Counted from the stretch's first letter, positions 31,932-40,628 are shown. The stretch is 42,471 nt of DNA from CAZEQD01 sp964514305 (GCA_964514305.1 CAZEQD010000014.1:1-42471), one strand, 5' to 3'. Notes: generated by a model from the letters alone, not told the origin. Made by a program: numbers and translations.

Positions 31932-32687
31932 CTAAGAAGATAAACTTTCGGCCATAAGTACCTTTACTCTTCTTTCTAAAGCTGCTTTAAATTTATTAAC
32001 AGCTTCTGAAAATCCAAGCTGAATAAAGTTAGAAATATACATAGCCTGGCCGACGTTCACCTTGACCTTAGAGGGAATAAGGAAGGATCTATGAGTGCCA
32101 AACATGGCCACTGGGGTCACTGGAACCTTGATGCCTTCTTGCCATAGGTTGTAAGCCATAATAGCCACCCCTCTTCTAAAGGGGCTAACGTAAGGATGAG
32201 GGTTACTTTTTATAATCCGCCCCCTCCCCTGGAGAGCAATTATGGTCCTGCCTTTTCTTAGGTAATCCTGGCAGGTTTGAATAGCCAATTTCTTCCCATA
32301 GTAAATATCAACCGGAATTGTCCCAATCTTACCTATATTGGTTGAGATATAATTAACGAGATAAGACTTAAGGGGATTAAGGAAAAGTTCAATTGCTGGA
32401 GCAAATAATTTTATGTGGCGGCGGAGATGTTTCTTGATGAGAAAATTGAACTCGTCTTTCTCAAATATCATCTTGTTAGCTGTAAAAAAAATCGGCCGGG
32501 GTACAATTTTGAATAAAATTGCTATATCTTTGAAAGTTCCAATATGATTACCAACTATAATGTTAGGACCGCTCTTAATAAAATTATCTCTGCCTTTAAT
32601 GACAATTTTCTTACCTAAAAGAGCAATGTTAGAGAGTCGCTTTATTACCGGCTCAAACTTTTTCAATTCATCCTCAAAAATAAGCAT
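31932..32687 (-). CDS. PlsC-like lysophospholipid/glycerolipid acyltransferase
   Basis: Membrane-associated acyltransferase, probably transferring an acyl chain to a lysophospholipid or glycerol phosphate. The catalytic block reads GNHIGTFKDIAIL: His48 and Asp54 are separated by five residues instead of the usual four (HX4D). PIFFTANKMIFEKD, GTIPVDIYYGK, the GRTIIALQGRGR block (family EGTRS region) and VPVTPVAMFGTHRSF follow the family order. Length 251 aa is typical. ATG 32687. Whether the altered spacing keeps activity is uncertain. Confidence 0.85.
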   Translation of the reverse strand: MLIFEDELKKFEPVIKRLSNIALLGKKIVIKGRDNFIKSGPNIIVGNHIGTFKDIAILFKIVPRPIFFTANKMIFEKDEFNFLIKKHLRRHIKLFAPAIELFLNPLKSYLVNYISTNIGKIGTIPVDIYYGKKLAIQTCQDYLRKGRTIIALQGRGRIIKSNPHPYVSPFRRGVAIMAYNLWQEGIKVPVTPVAMFGTHRSFLIPSKVKVNVGQAMYISNFIQLGFSEAVNKFKAALERRVKVLMAESLSS

Positions 32688-32860
32688 CTTTCATTACTAT
32701 GCCCTATTTTAAGGGAACTCAAGAAAAAATAAAAGAGCTCCAAGTAAGAAGCTATCAAGTCCAAGCCCGAAGTAACAATTAAGAATATCCTGGCAAACAA
32801 AGAAATAATGATCTTTCTAGGAATCATCACTAATACCGTGATGAGCGAAATCCCTCCCAT
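32663..32860 (-). CDS. Possible small hydrophobic protein upstream of the acyltransferase
   Basis: A 65-codon frame with two hydrophobic stretches (MGGISLITVLVMIPRKIIIS; IASYLELFYFFLSSL) overlaps the acyltransferase start by 25 bases; a weak AGG lies upstream of its ATG. I do not recognise it. The opposite strand carries an equally open frame (ATG 32808 to the stop near 32940), and the interval also contains a perfect 7-bp hairpin (32824-32844). It may be non-coding or the relic of a gene on either strand. The gap 32688-32978 otherwise holds nothing I can support. Confidence 0.25.
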   Translation of the reverse strand: MGGISLITVLVMIPRKIIISLFARIFLIVTSGLDLIASYLELFYFFLSSLKIGHSNERCLFLRMN

Positions 32861-32978
32861 TATTACCTATCATAGTTTTGGAAATGCTTACACCTTTCTG
32901 TTGAAATTAAGAAAAAGTCGTGATAATTTAGCTTTTAAATAACCATAGTTTTCTTTAAGCTTTGGCAAGGAGAAAAAG

Positions 32979-34157
32979 ATGATTACATTAATCCGCAATG
33001 GTAAAGTATTTGCTCCCAATCCCCTGGGGAAAAAAGATATTCTTATCCTAGGAGATAAAATCGGAGCTATTTCTTCTCCAGGAAAAATTAAAATTAGCGG
33101 CCTTAAAATTAAAACTATAGATGCTTCCCAAAAAATTATTACTCCAGGCTTCATTGACAGTCACGTTCATATTCTTGGTGGCGGAGGAGAAGGAGGCCCG
33201 TCTACCAGGGCCCCAGAAATTACCCTTGAAGAAATTATCAGCAGCGGTGTTTCAACAGTCATCGGCTGTTTAGGCACAGACGGAACTACTCGCCATTTGG
33301 AATCTTTATTGGCTAAAGCTAGGGCTCTTGAAGAAGAAGGCATTACTTCCTATATTTTTTCTGGTTCTTACCAGATACCGGTAATAACAATTACCAATAA
33401 TATAATCTCAGATTTAATTGTCATTGACAAAGTTATCGGGGTAGGAGAAATAGCTATTTCAGACCACCGTTCTTCCCAACCCACGTTTGAAGAAATAGCC
33501 AAAATTGCTGCTGCTTGCCGGGTGGGTGGATTGCTCAGTGGAAAAGCTGGCATTCTTCATCTTCATGTTGGCGACGGACCAAGGAAATTAGAGCTGCTTT
33601 TCCGCTTACTCAAAGAAACAGAAATCCCAGCCACTCAATTCATTCCCACTCATGCCAATCGAAACCGCCAGCTTCTTGAAGAAGCCATTCTCTTCAGCCA
33701 ACAAGGAGGTTATATAGATTTAACAGCTAGCCTTGATCCTGAACCTAAAATTAAAAAAGAACAATCAATAGCCGAAGCCATCAAGCTCTGCCTCGAGAAG
33801 AAAGCCCCTCTTTCTCATATCACAATCAGTTCTGATGGAAATGGCAGTCTCCCTGTTTTCGACGGCCATGGAAATCTAACTGGACTTACAGTAGCCTCTC
33901 AGAAATCGCTTCTTAGTAATTTCAAATATTTGATAAGAAAGAAGATATTGAGTTTAGACCAAGCTTTAACTTTATTCTCCACCAACCCTGCTTCTTTTTA
34001 TAAACTGGCTACAAAAGGAGAAATTAAAGAGGGAAAAGACGCTGACCTCCTTGTCTTTGATAGGCAACTTAATATTAGTGACTTCCTGGTTAAAGGCAAG
34101 GTGATGATTGCTGACAGTAAGCTAATTGCCCGTAGCACTTTTTCTCCTCCAAAGTAA
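32979..34157 (+). CDS. iadA: Isoaspartyl dipeptidase (beta-aspartyl peptidase, M38)
   Basis: Amidohydrolase-fold dipeptidase that hydrolyses beta-linked isoaspartyl dipeptides from damaged or degraded proteins. Metal ligands are visible in PGFIDSHVHILGGGGEGG, the conserved Glu in GVGEIAISDHRSSQP, His in LHLHVGDG and PTHANRN, and the catalytic Asp in SSDGNGSLP. Length 392 aa matches IadA. ATG 32979 follows AAGGAG. It fits peptide catabolism together with the M1 peptidase and the gamma-glutamyltransferase; NhaC follows on the same strand. Confidence 0.95.
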   Translation: MITLIRNGKVFAPNPLGKKDILILGDKIGAISSPGKIKISGLKIKTIDASQKIITPGFIDSHVHILGGGGEGGPSTRAPEITLEEIISSGVSTVIGCLGTDGTTRHLESLLAKARALEEEGITSYIFSGSYQIPVITITNNIISDLIVIDKVIGVGEIAISDHRSSQPTFEEIAKIAAACRVGGLLSGKAGILHLHVGDGPRKLELLFRLLKETEIPATQFIPTHANRNRQLLEEAILFSQQGGYIDLTASLDPEPKIKKEQSIAEAIKLCLEKKAPLSHITISSDGNGSLPVFDGHGNLTGLTVASQKSLLSNFKYLIRKKILSLDQALTLFSTNPASFYKLATKGEIKEGKDADLLVFDRQLNISDFLVKGKVMIADSKLIARSTFSPPK

Positions 34158-34207
34158 AAGGCAAATAGTAAAAAGGGAAAAATTGAAAGTGAAAATTAAA
34201 AATAATG

Positions 34208-34238
34208 TAGGCTTTGCTGTCCTCAGCAAACCATCCTA
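34208..34238. repeat. Strong hairpin within a degenerate GTAAAAAG-like repeat tract
   Basis: TTTGCTG (34213-34219), loop TCCT, CAGCAAA (34224-34230), with outer TAGG (34208-34211) and CCTA (34235-34238). Flanks on both sides (34165-34200 and 34245-34300) contain loosely repeated purine-rich units such as GTAAAAAG, GTGAAAAT, GTGAAAAG and GTAAGAAG. No T run follows, so it is not a classical terminator for iadA; it may be an RNA-processing or REP-like element. Confidence 0.5.
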
Positions 34239-34324
34239 ATTTGGTAAAAAGCAAAGAGTGAACGTGAAAAGTAAGAAGTAAAGCGTAAAATGTGAATTTT
34301 TTTATTTATAAAGAAGGTAATAAA

Positions 34325-35752
34325 ATGGAAAAAACACCTACTAAAGATAAAAAAAACCACAAACAGCCTGGGCTGGCTGTGGCTCTTACACCGCTGGTGG
34401 CCATGGGCATCCTTCTTGGAGTTGGTTACGGTATCTATCAAATTAGGCCTCAAGTACTGTTGGTAGCGGCTGCTTTTATTACTGGTTGTCTCGGGCTTTG
34501 GCTTCATTTTAAATGGCAGGAAATGGAAAAAGGGATTGTCGACAGCATTCATAAAGCCATGCCTGCTATTTTAATTATGCTCTGTGTAGGCATCCTTATC
34601 GGTTCCTGGATAGCAGCCGGCACCATCCCCATGGTTATTTACTATGGGCTAAAATTGATCTCGCCTAAATTCTTTTTAGTTACTGCCTGTTTTGTCTGTT
34701 CCCTGACTTCTCTGGCTACTGGAACCTCTTGGGGGACTATCGGTACTCTGGGGGTAGCCTTTATCGGCATCGCTATGGGCCTCGGTATTCCCTTAGGACC
34801 AGCAGCTGGAGCTATAGTGGCTGGAGCCTATTTTGGAGATAAAATGTCCCCCTTTTCTGATGTCACTAATCTGGCCCCGGTGGCTGCTGGCTCTAATCTT
34901 TTTGACCATATCAAACACATGCTCTGGTCAGCCACACCCGCCTGGCTGTTAGGTCTTTTGATATATTTTTTAATCGGCCTCAGCTATCAAGGAGAGCAAG
35001 TAGAATCAGCAACAATGAAGCTGATCATGGGCACTCTCAAGTCGAATTTCCATTTCAATCTGCTCCTTTTACTGCCGATGGTTGTCGTCTTCTATTTTGC
35101 CATCACTAAAAGGCCGACCATACCTGGCATGTTGCTTTCTTCTTTATTAGCAGGGGCCTTAGCTGTGATCTTCCAGAAAGCTTCTATTCCAGACGTGGCC
35201 ACAGCCATGAATACCGGCTATCAAGCTCACACTGGGGTAGCCGAAGTTGATCAGCTCATTTCGAGGGGAGGGATGATGAGTATGATGGAAACTCAGCTGG
35301 TGGCTTTTACTGCCTTTAGTTTTGGAGGGATCATGCAGCGTACAGGCCTACTATCGGTAATACTGGACCGAGTAATGAAATTTGCCAACAAAGTCTGGAG
35401 TATTGTCTTAACTACTATTGGTTCCTCTATTGTTACGGCTATAGTCACCGGCAGCTCTTATCTATCCATGATAATTCCGGGAGAGCTTCTCTCGCCCATT
35501 TATAAGAAAAAAGGCTTGGCTGCTAAAAATCTTTCCCGGATTATCGAAGAAAGTGGAGCTATTATCGTCCCTCTTATTCCCTGGAGCATGGCTGGAGTTT
35601 ACATCACCGGCACTATTGGAGTTTCCACTTTTTCCTATCTTCCCTGGGCTTTTATGAATTATGTAGCTGTCTTTATTCTGGCCATCTACGGCTTCACCAA
35701 ATTTACCATGGCTCCTAAAATTAGAGAAGATGAAACTCAAATTGGCAGTTAG
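34325..35752 (+). CDS. nhaC: NhaC-family Na+/H+ antiporter
   Basis: Cytoplasmic-membrane antiporter exchanging sodium and protons. About a dozen hydrophobic segments, with family motifs ATGTSWGTIGTLGVAFIGI, GAYFGDKMSPFSDVTNLAP and VTAIVTGSSYLSMIIPGE. ATG 34325 (MEKTPTKDKK) is chosen because an AAGG site lies upstream; the frame is open back to 34292. Length 475 aa is usual. It may instead exchange amino or organic acids, as some NhaC relatives do; next to iadA a link with peptide metabolism is possible. Convergent with the next gene, 20 bases apart. Confidence 0.92.
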   Translation: MEKTPTKDKKNHKQPGLAVALTPLVAMGILLGVGYGIYQIRPQVLLVAAAFITGCLGLWLHFKWQEMEKGIVDSIHKAMPAILIMLCVGILIGSWIAAGTIPMVIYYGLKLISPKFFLVTACFVCSLTSLATGTSWGTIGTLGVAFIGIAMGLGIPLGPAAGAIVAGAYFGDKMSPFSDVTNLAPVAAGSNLFDHIKHMLWSATPAWLLGLLIYFLIGLSYQGEQVESATMKLIMGTLKSNFHFNLLLLLPMVVVFYFAITKRPTIPGMLLSSLLAGALAVIFQKASIPDVATAMNTGYQAHTGVAEVDQLISRGGMMSMMETQLVAFTAFSFGGIMQRTGLLSVILDRVMKFANKVWSIVLTTIGSSIVTAIVTGSSYLSMIIPGELLSPIYKKKGLAAKNLSRIIEESGAIIVPLIPWSMAGVYITGTIGVSTFSYLPWAFMNYVAVFILAIYGFTKFTMAPKIREDETQIGS

Positions 35753-35772
35753 CTAAAACATGGACTTTATTT

Positions 35773-36060
35773 TTAATCCTCATCCTGGTCGAGATGGCTC
35801 AAAGCTTCTTTAAATTTTTCATGAGCTTTCTTTCGCTTTTTCTTCTCCAACTCAGCTGTTGCCTGAAATCTGCGCTCCATCTCTTCTCTCTTCTTTTTCT
35901 CTTTGAGCAACAATTCTTCTAGAGAACCCTCTTTTTTCCTTTTTCTTTTCTCCGAATGAATAACCTGTTTAGTTAAAGGATCAATCCATAGCAAACTGCC
36001 GCAGCCAGGGCAAAGAATTTGAAAAACTTCTTTCTTCTGAGGCGATTTCAGTTTCTTCAT
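35773..36060 (-). CDS. Small zinc-ribbon-like hypothetical protein with charged coiled coil
   Basis: I do not recognise a named family. The 95 residues begin with a basic segment and half a zinc ribbon (ILCPGCGSLLWIDPLTKQ, one CxxC). A highly charged Lys/Glu helix follows (about 40-90, EELLLKEKKKREEMERRF). Only one CxxC pair is present, so metal binding would need a dimer or may be lost. It lies 55 bases downstream of the sigma-54 activator on the same strand and may be its operon partner. Confidence 0.7.
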   Translation of the reverse strand: MKKLKSPQKKEVFQILCPGCGSLLWIDPLTKQVIHSEKRKRKKEGSLEELLLKEKKKREEMERRFQATAELEKKKRKKAHEKFKEALSHLDQDED

Positions 36061-36115
36061 TGGAATTGAAATTTATCAAAAAAATTCAACCTGTACAAGA
36101 GCAGGGTAAGCATCT

Positions 36116-37525
36116 CTACTCTCTTTCCAGGCGAGGTGGTAAACTAAGTTGATGCTTTTTTATCAGTTTAAAAAGGCCCTGCCGGCTTAATCCAATTTCT
36201 TCAGCTGTCTTGGTTCTGTTATAGCCCCAACGGGCTAAGGCTTGATGCAAAAACCTCTTTTCAAATTCTGCTTTTGCCTGGAAGAAATCATAACTAGATT
36301 TAGAATAATTTTGACGGTGAGGATTTATCCTGGGCGAGAGATAATCTTCTTTAATCAATTTATCCCGCCCACAAAGAATTAAACACCTCTGAATCTCGCT
36401 TTGTAATTCACGCACGTTTCCCGGCCAGGAGTAATTTAGCATTAACTCTAAGGCCCGAGGCGAAAAAAAGACTGGCCCGACTTTCATTTCCTGCGAGTAC
36501 CGCTCAAGAAAATAGTTTAAAAGATAAACAAGGTCTTCTCTCCTTTCTCTTAAAGGTGGAATCTCAATAGTGATAATTTTCAGGCGAAAATATAAATCCA
36601 GGCGAAATTTCCCCTTTTCCACTTCTCTTTCGATATTTTTATTAGTAGCACTTATAAAACGAACATTAATCTGGCGCATCTTATTCTCCCCAATTCTTCT
36701 TATCTCCTTTTCTTGGAGCAGACGAAGAAGTTTAGCCTGCAGATGGGTCGAAAGATCACCAATTTCATCTAAAAAAAAGGTTCCTCCATCAGCCTCTTCA
36801 ATCAGCCCCGGCTTATCTCTTAAAGCTCCAGTAAAAGCTCCTTTTGTATGACCGAACAACTCACTCTCCAATAGAGAATCAGGAATAGCCCCACAGTTAA
36901 CGGCCACAAATTTTCCTTTATTTCTCTTTCCTTTAAAATGAATGGCCCGAGCCACCAGTTCCTTGCCTGTGCCACTTTCTCCATAAATAAAAATAGGAGC
37001 ATCCTTATCTTTGACTTTTTCTATTAGAGATTCAAGCTGACAGAAGGCTCTACTTTTTCCTTTAAAGAGAGAAGCTTCTAATTTTCCACTCTTTTTTCTT
37101 TTTAACCTAAATTCAACTCTTTTTTCTAAAATTAATTTTATAGGTTTTAAAAAATTTGATAAAAATTCCAAGTTATTTACGCCCAAAGGGTCTGATTGGG
37201 CCTTTGGCTCTAAATAAAAAATGCCAGAAGGCAGCCATTCTAAAGCAAAAGGAAAATAGAGAATTTTTTTACAATCTTTCTTTGGATAAGGCCAAACGTT
37301 TGGAGGTTCATTATGCTCTTCATCAAGGACCAGTGGCTGCTTTAAAGCCAAGACTTTTTTGACTATATCCAAATTTAAATTATTTTCTTTAATATCACCT
37401 CCAGGATATAAATATTGATAAACGACTTGACCGTTTTCATTTATTAAGAAAATTCCTAGGCGCTGACAAGAAATTTCTTCTCTGATGTAATTTAAAAGCC
37501 TGGCTAGAGATGAAAAATCGCTCAC
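36116..37525 (-). CDS. GAF-domain sigma-54-dependent transcriptional activator
   Basis: Bacterial enhancer-binding protein without a receiver domain. A GAF-like sensory domain covers about residues 5-130. The AAA+ core has Walker A GESGTGKE, the sigma-54 loop GAFTGA, Walker B GGTFFLDEI and LREREDL-like sensor segments (PPLRERREDLVYLL). The Fis-type helix-turn-helix is TAEEIGLSRQGLFKLIKKH. It starts at GTG 37525 with only a weak AGAG upstream. Length 469 aa is normal. A possible -24/-12 element lies about 190 bases upstream (37715-37729). Ligand of the GAF domain unknown. Confidence 0.93.
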   Translation of the reverse strand: MSDFSSLARLLNYIREEISCQRLGIFLINENGQVVYQYLYPGGDIKENNLNLDIVKKVLALKQPLVLDEEHNEPPNVWPYPKKDCKKILYFPFALEWLPSGIFYLEPKAQSDPLGVNNLEFLSNFLKPIKLILEKRVEFRLKRKKSGKLEASLFKGKSRAFCQLESLIEKVKDKDAPIFIYGESGTGKELVARAIHFKGKRNKGKFVAVNCGAIPDSLLESELFGHTKGAFTGALRDKPGLIEEADGGTFFLDEIGDLSTHLQAKLLRLLQEKEIRRIGENKMRQINVRFISATNKNIEREVEKGKFRLDLYFRLKIITIEIPPLRERREDLVYLLNYFLERYSQEMKVGPVFFSPRALELMLNYSWPGNVRELQSEIQRCLILCGRDKLIKEDYLSPRINPHRQNYSKSSYDFFQAKAEFEKRFLHQALARWGYNRTKTAEEIGLSRQGLFKLIKKHQLSLPPRLERE

Positions 37526-37714
37526 TTTTCTCTACAAATAACGACATCCTTACTTCATTTTTCTCATCCTCAAAAGACACCTTTAATGGGCATGTTTAAA
37601 GTTAGAGTTTACCTCGAGATAAAAGCTGGCAGATAAAGCTAATTTCTCTAAATGATAATTACCCTTTAAAAAGAGAAATCAAATTGACCATCTTCTAAAC
37701 CACGTTAATAGTCC

Positions 37715-37729
37715 TGGCTGTAAAGTTGC
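37715..37729. promoter_or_regulatory. Candidate sigma-54 (-24/-12) promoter inside a palindrome
   Basis: Plus strand: TGGC-N7-TTGC with GG and GC exactly 10 bases apart. The palindrome CTGGC-N9-GCCAG (37714-37732) gives a second possible site on the minus strand (TGGCA and GC at the same spacing) directed at the activator gene 190 bases away. On plus, GGAGGG follows but no usable start codon. The gap 37526-37809 holds no gene I can support. Confidence 0.4.
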
Positions 37730-37809
37730 CAGAGAGGAGGGATACAATTATCTATCCTAATATCGTCATCACGGCCATGAGGCTGTTCAAAAAAGTATTT
37801 GGGAAGGAT

Positions 37810-39933
37810 TTATTTGTTAGGTTTTTTTTGAAGATCCTCGATTCTATCTGAGACATCTCTATATTTGGGATCCCACTTTTTTATCTCCTGGTAAAGAGCT
37901 AGAGCTTTTTTTCCCTCTTTCATTTCTTGATAAAGAGAGGCCAATTCGTATTTCAAACCATAAAACTGATTTGTTCCTTTTTCGGCTATCTCTAAAGCTT
38001 TATTCAACCATCCTAAAGATTGCTTAAAATCTTTCTTTTTTCGATAACAATAGCTTAAAACACTGTAACAATCGACGGCTCTTCTTCTATCCTTAGCAGA
38101 TAGTTTAAACTCAGCTATTGCCTCATCAATAAGTCCTTGTTCTAAATAAGCAATTCCAAGATTGAATCGACTCTCATAATCTTCTGGGCTAACTTTTGTT
38201 TTTATCCCTTCTTTAAACTCAGCTAGTATTTCTTCTAACTTTTTTTCCATGTCTCCGGTGTCACCTTTAAGCTGTTGTTTACAAATAGCTATGATAGCTT
38301 CTACCTCCTCGTTTATCCTATCTTTCAGGTTGTAATAAATTTTTTCCTTTTCTTCCTGAGAGACAACAGGAATAATATCTGTCTCAGCAAAAATATCAGC
38401 TGCTGTCAGTTTCTCTTCTCCTTCTTCAATAAAGAAGGGACCGCTTTCTGGATGTCCTCTGGTCAATTCCCGGCCAAAAATTTGGACTTCCCTTTCAACT
38501 ACTTTCTCTACCCTATCTGGTATTTCTTCTTCTTTTACCTGAGCAGAAATTTTGTTTAAAGCTTCTATTTTTTTGTCAATTATAGTCTTTTCAGGGAATT
38601 TCATTTTTAGGTTCTCTAATATTCTCCGCGCATTCCTTATCAATCCCTGTTCCAGATAAAGATCAGCTTTAGCAAAATTCTCTTTAATTATTTCCTTGGC
38701 CTCATCAACAAAAACTTGAGGTTCTGCAGCTTCTCCTTCTTCCTTTTCCAGTCCTAACTCTTTTTTTAATTTTTGATATTCTTTATAAGCCTCTTCATCC
38801 ATTGGCGAAAGTTTAATAATTTCTTGAAGAACAGATAGAGTTTTTTCTAGTAAATTTTGGCGGCGGCATTCTTGCCAAATCGCTCGATAAGTTACCTCTA
38901 GCTCCTTAATTTGATTATTTTTTTTGTAAATAGCAGCTAGTTTCTCTAGGGTGGGCAGGTGAGGCTTTTTAGTAGTCAGAATAAGGCCCAGCAAGCCTAT
39001 GGCTTTCTCTACTTTTTGTTTACGAACAAGAGCCTCCACCAACGGTTCAAAGGTAGTAAAAGCCTCATCCAGTCTTTCAGTTTGAACATAAAGACGGCCC
39101 AATTTAAAGCGGGCTTCAACGTCTTTTGCCCGTAAAGTAAGAATTTTTTTAAATATTTCCTCAGCCTTTTTGAAATCTTGCTTATCAAAATAAATATTTC
39201 CCAGAAGAGCTAAAGCCTTCAAATTTTTTTCATCTCTTTTTAGGATGTCATTTACCAGCTCCAAAGCTCTTTCTTCTTTTTTGGTTTTTTTAAAAATTTC
39301 AATAAGATTGGAGATTGTTCTCACTTCATCTTTATTAAGATTTCTGGCTTTATTAAGTATTTCTTCTGCTTTTTTGAAGTTCTTATTTCTTATCTCCATT
39401 TCAGCCACATCATTGAATCCTTCTATTGCTTTTTCGCTTAATCCTTCTTTAATGTAAAGGTTGGCCAGGAGAAGTTTAGCTTCCTGGTTTCCTTTATCTA
39501 TTTTTAGGATTTTCTCATAAAAAGATATAGCTTCTTTATTTTTGCCTGATTTATTTAATATCTCTCCAATCTGGAAATACTTAGCTTTAGCCTCAGAAAA
39601 AATACCTTGATTAAAGTAGAGCTCAGCCAGCTTCTTGGCAATCTCGATATCATCAGGATTTAGTCTATTCATTTTTTTGTAAATGGCTAAAGCTTGACTA
39701 ACTCTTCCCCTTTCTTCATAAATCTCTGCTAGTTTCTTAAATTCGATAATTGCTCTTTTTATCTGACCCGATTCTGTGTATAAATCCCCGATTAAACTTC
39801 TTATATTAAAATCCTGAGCGTTACCGGTTAATAATTTACGATACTCAGCAATAGCCTCATCAAACTTGCCTTTTTTTACATATTTCTCTGCCTGCTCTAT
39901 AATCTTGTTTCTTTCTTTGTTTGAATGCCTCAT
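37810..39933 (-). CDS. Large cytoplasmic tetratricopeptide-repeat protein
   Basis: Scaffold-type protein of 707 residues with no signal peptide or membrane helix. At least nine TPR units lie in residues 5-370 (for example GKFDEAIAEYRKLL, GKNKEAISFYEKIL, QDFKKAEEIFKKIL). A charged, low-complexity linker follows (about 385-560), then a second TPR block (about 590-700). The latter begins YESRFNLGIAYLEQGLIDEAIAEFKLSAKD, a segment seen in large TPR proteins of several diderm phyla. ATG 39933 is 1 base after the rnhB stop, so it is probably co-transcribed with it. Partners cannot be deduced; a link to pili or motility is possible but not shown. Confidence 0.9.
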   Translation of the reverse strand: MRHSNKERNKIIEQAEKYVKKGKFDEAIAEYRKLLTGNAQDFNIRSLIGDLYTESGQIKRAIIEFKKLAEIYEERGRVSQALAIYKKMNRLNPDDIEIAKKLAELYFNQGIFSEAKAKYFQIGEILNKSGKNKEAISFYEKILKIDKGNQEAKLLLANLYIKEGLSEKAIEGFNDVAEMEIRNKNFKKAEEILNKARNLNKDEVRTISNLIEIFKKTKKEERALELVNDILKRDEKNLKALALLGNIYFDKQDFKKAEEIFKKILTLRAKDVEARFKLGRLYVQTERLDEAFTTFEPLVEALVRKQKVEKAIGLLGLILTTKKPHLPTLEKLAAIYKKNNQIKELEVTYRAIWQECRRQNLLEKTLSVLQEIIKLSPMDEEAYKEYQKLKKELGLEKEEGEAAEPQVFVDEAKEIIKENFAKADLYLEQGLIRNARRILENLKMKFPEKTIIDKKIEALNKISAQVKEEEIPDRVEKVVEREVQIFGRELTRGHPESGPFFIEEGEEKLTAADIFAETDIIPVVSQEEKEKIYYNLKDRINEEVEAIIAICKQQLKGDTGDMEKKLEEILAEFKEGIKTKVSPEDYESRFNLGIAYLEQGLIDEAIAEFKLSAKDRRRAVDCYSVLSYCYRKKKDFKQSLGWLNKALEIAEKGTNQFYGLKYELASLYQEMKEGKKALALYQEIKKWDPKYRDVSDRIEDLQKKPNK

Positions 39934-39934
39934 C

Positions 39935-40549
39935 TTAATGTCTAAGATTGAAACTTTTCCTATGCCCAGGACATGGTCCTCTTTTCTTTAAAGCTGCATA
40001 ATGTTCTTTAGTACCATAGCCCTTATTCTTAGCCAGAGCATACCCCTCATAAATTTTATCTAATTGCCACATCATTTTATCTCGGAGGACTTTGGCAATT
40101 ATAGAGGCGGCAGCAATAGTAAGGCTCTTTCTGTCTCCTTGACGAACACCTATCTGAGGATAATTTACACTGCTCAAACAAAAACCGTCAACCAATAAGA
40201 AATCAGGAGAGATAGTCATATTGGCAACGGCTCTCTTCATAGCTGTTAGGGAAGCCCAATATATATTTTGTCGGTCAATTTCCTCGTTTGTTGCTAAACC
40301 AACGCCTATAGAAGTAGCTTGAGCTAAAATATCTTTGGCTAGCTTGTTTCTCTGTCGGGGAGAAAGCAATTTGGAATCATTAACTTTTTTTAACCAGGCT
40401 TTCCTTCTTCCCTTTATCAGAGAAGGGGGAAGAATAACCGCAGCTGCTACTACTGGACCACAAAGAGCACCCCTGCCTGCTTCATCTACTCCAGCGATAG
40501 CCTTAAATCCTTTTTTCAAGACTTTCTTTTCAATCCAGAAATCAGCCAA
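39935..40549 (-). CDS. rnhB: Ribonuclease HII
   Basis: Removes ribonucleotides from DNA and RNA primers. Catalytic residues: Asp22 and Glu23 in AGVDEAGRG, Asp in LLVDGFCL, and an acidic residue near the end of the domain (LRDKMMWQLDKIYEGYALAKNKGYGT). Length 204 aa is standard. The start is TTG 40549 with GAGAGGA 7 bases upstream; no ATG is available. That ribosome-binding site lies in competing hairpins (40557-40628). Downstream of rplS as in many bacteria; the TPR gene follows by 1 base. Confidence 0.95.
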   Translation of the reverse strand: MADFWIEKKVLKKGFKAIAGVDEAGRGALCGPVVAAAVILPPSLIKGRRKAWLKKVNDSKLLSPRQRNKLAKDILAQATSIGVGLATNEEIDRQNIYWASLTAMKRAVANMTISPDFLLVDGFCLSSVNYPQIGVRQGDRKSLTIAAASIIAKVLRDKMMWQLDKIYEGYALAKNKGYGTKEHYAALKKRGPCPGHRKSFNLRH

Positions 40550-40556
40550 GAGAGCT

Positions 40557-40628
40557 TCCTCTCTTTAAAATTACCCAGAAAAAGAGAGGAGACCTTATAG
40601 TTAAAGGCTCAATTTGTAATCCTCTCTT
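40557..40628 (-). promoter_or_regulatory. Mutually exclusive hairpins between rplS and rnhB (terminator / ribosome-site sequestration)
   Basis: On the minus strand segment a AAGAGAGGA (40628-40620), segment b TCCTCTCTTT (40590-40581) and segment c AAAGAGAGGA (40566-40557). Pairing a:b (9 bp) is followed by a run of five T, a plausible intrinsic terminator. Pairing b:c (10 bp) covers the rnhB ribosome-binding site, which is inside c. Segment c can also fold on itself with CTCTCTT at the start codon. Confidence 0.55.

Noticed and set aside
37747..37854. Short plus-strand frame after the sigma-54-like element and GGAGGG
   Set aside because: No ATG, GTG or TTG at the right distance, and it runs into the antisense of the TPR gene.
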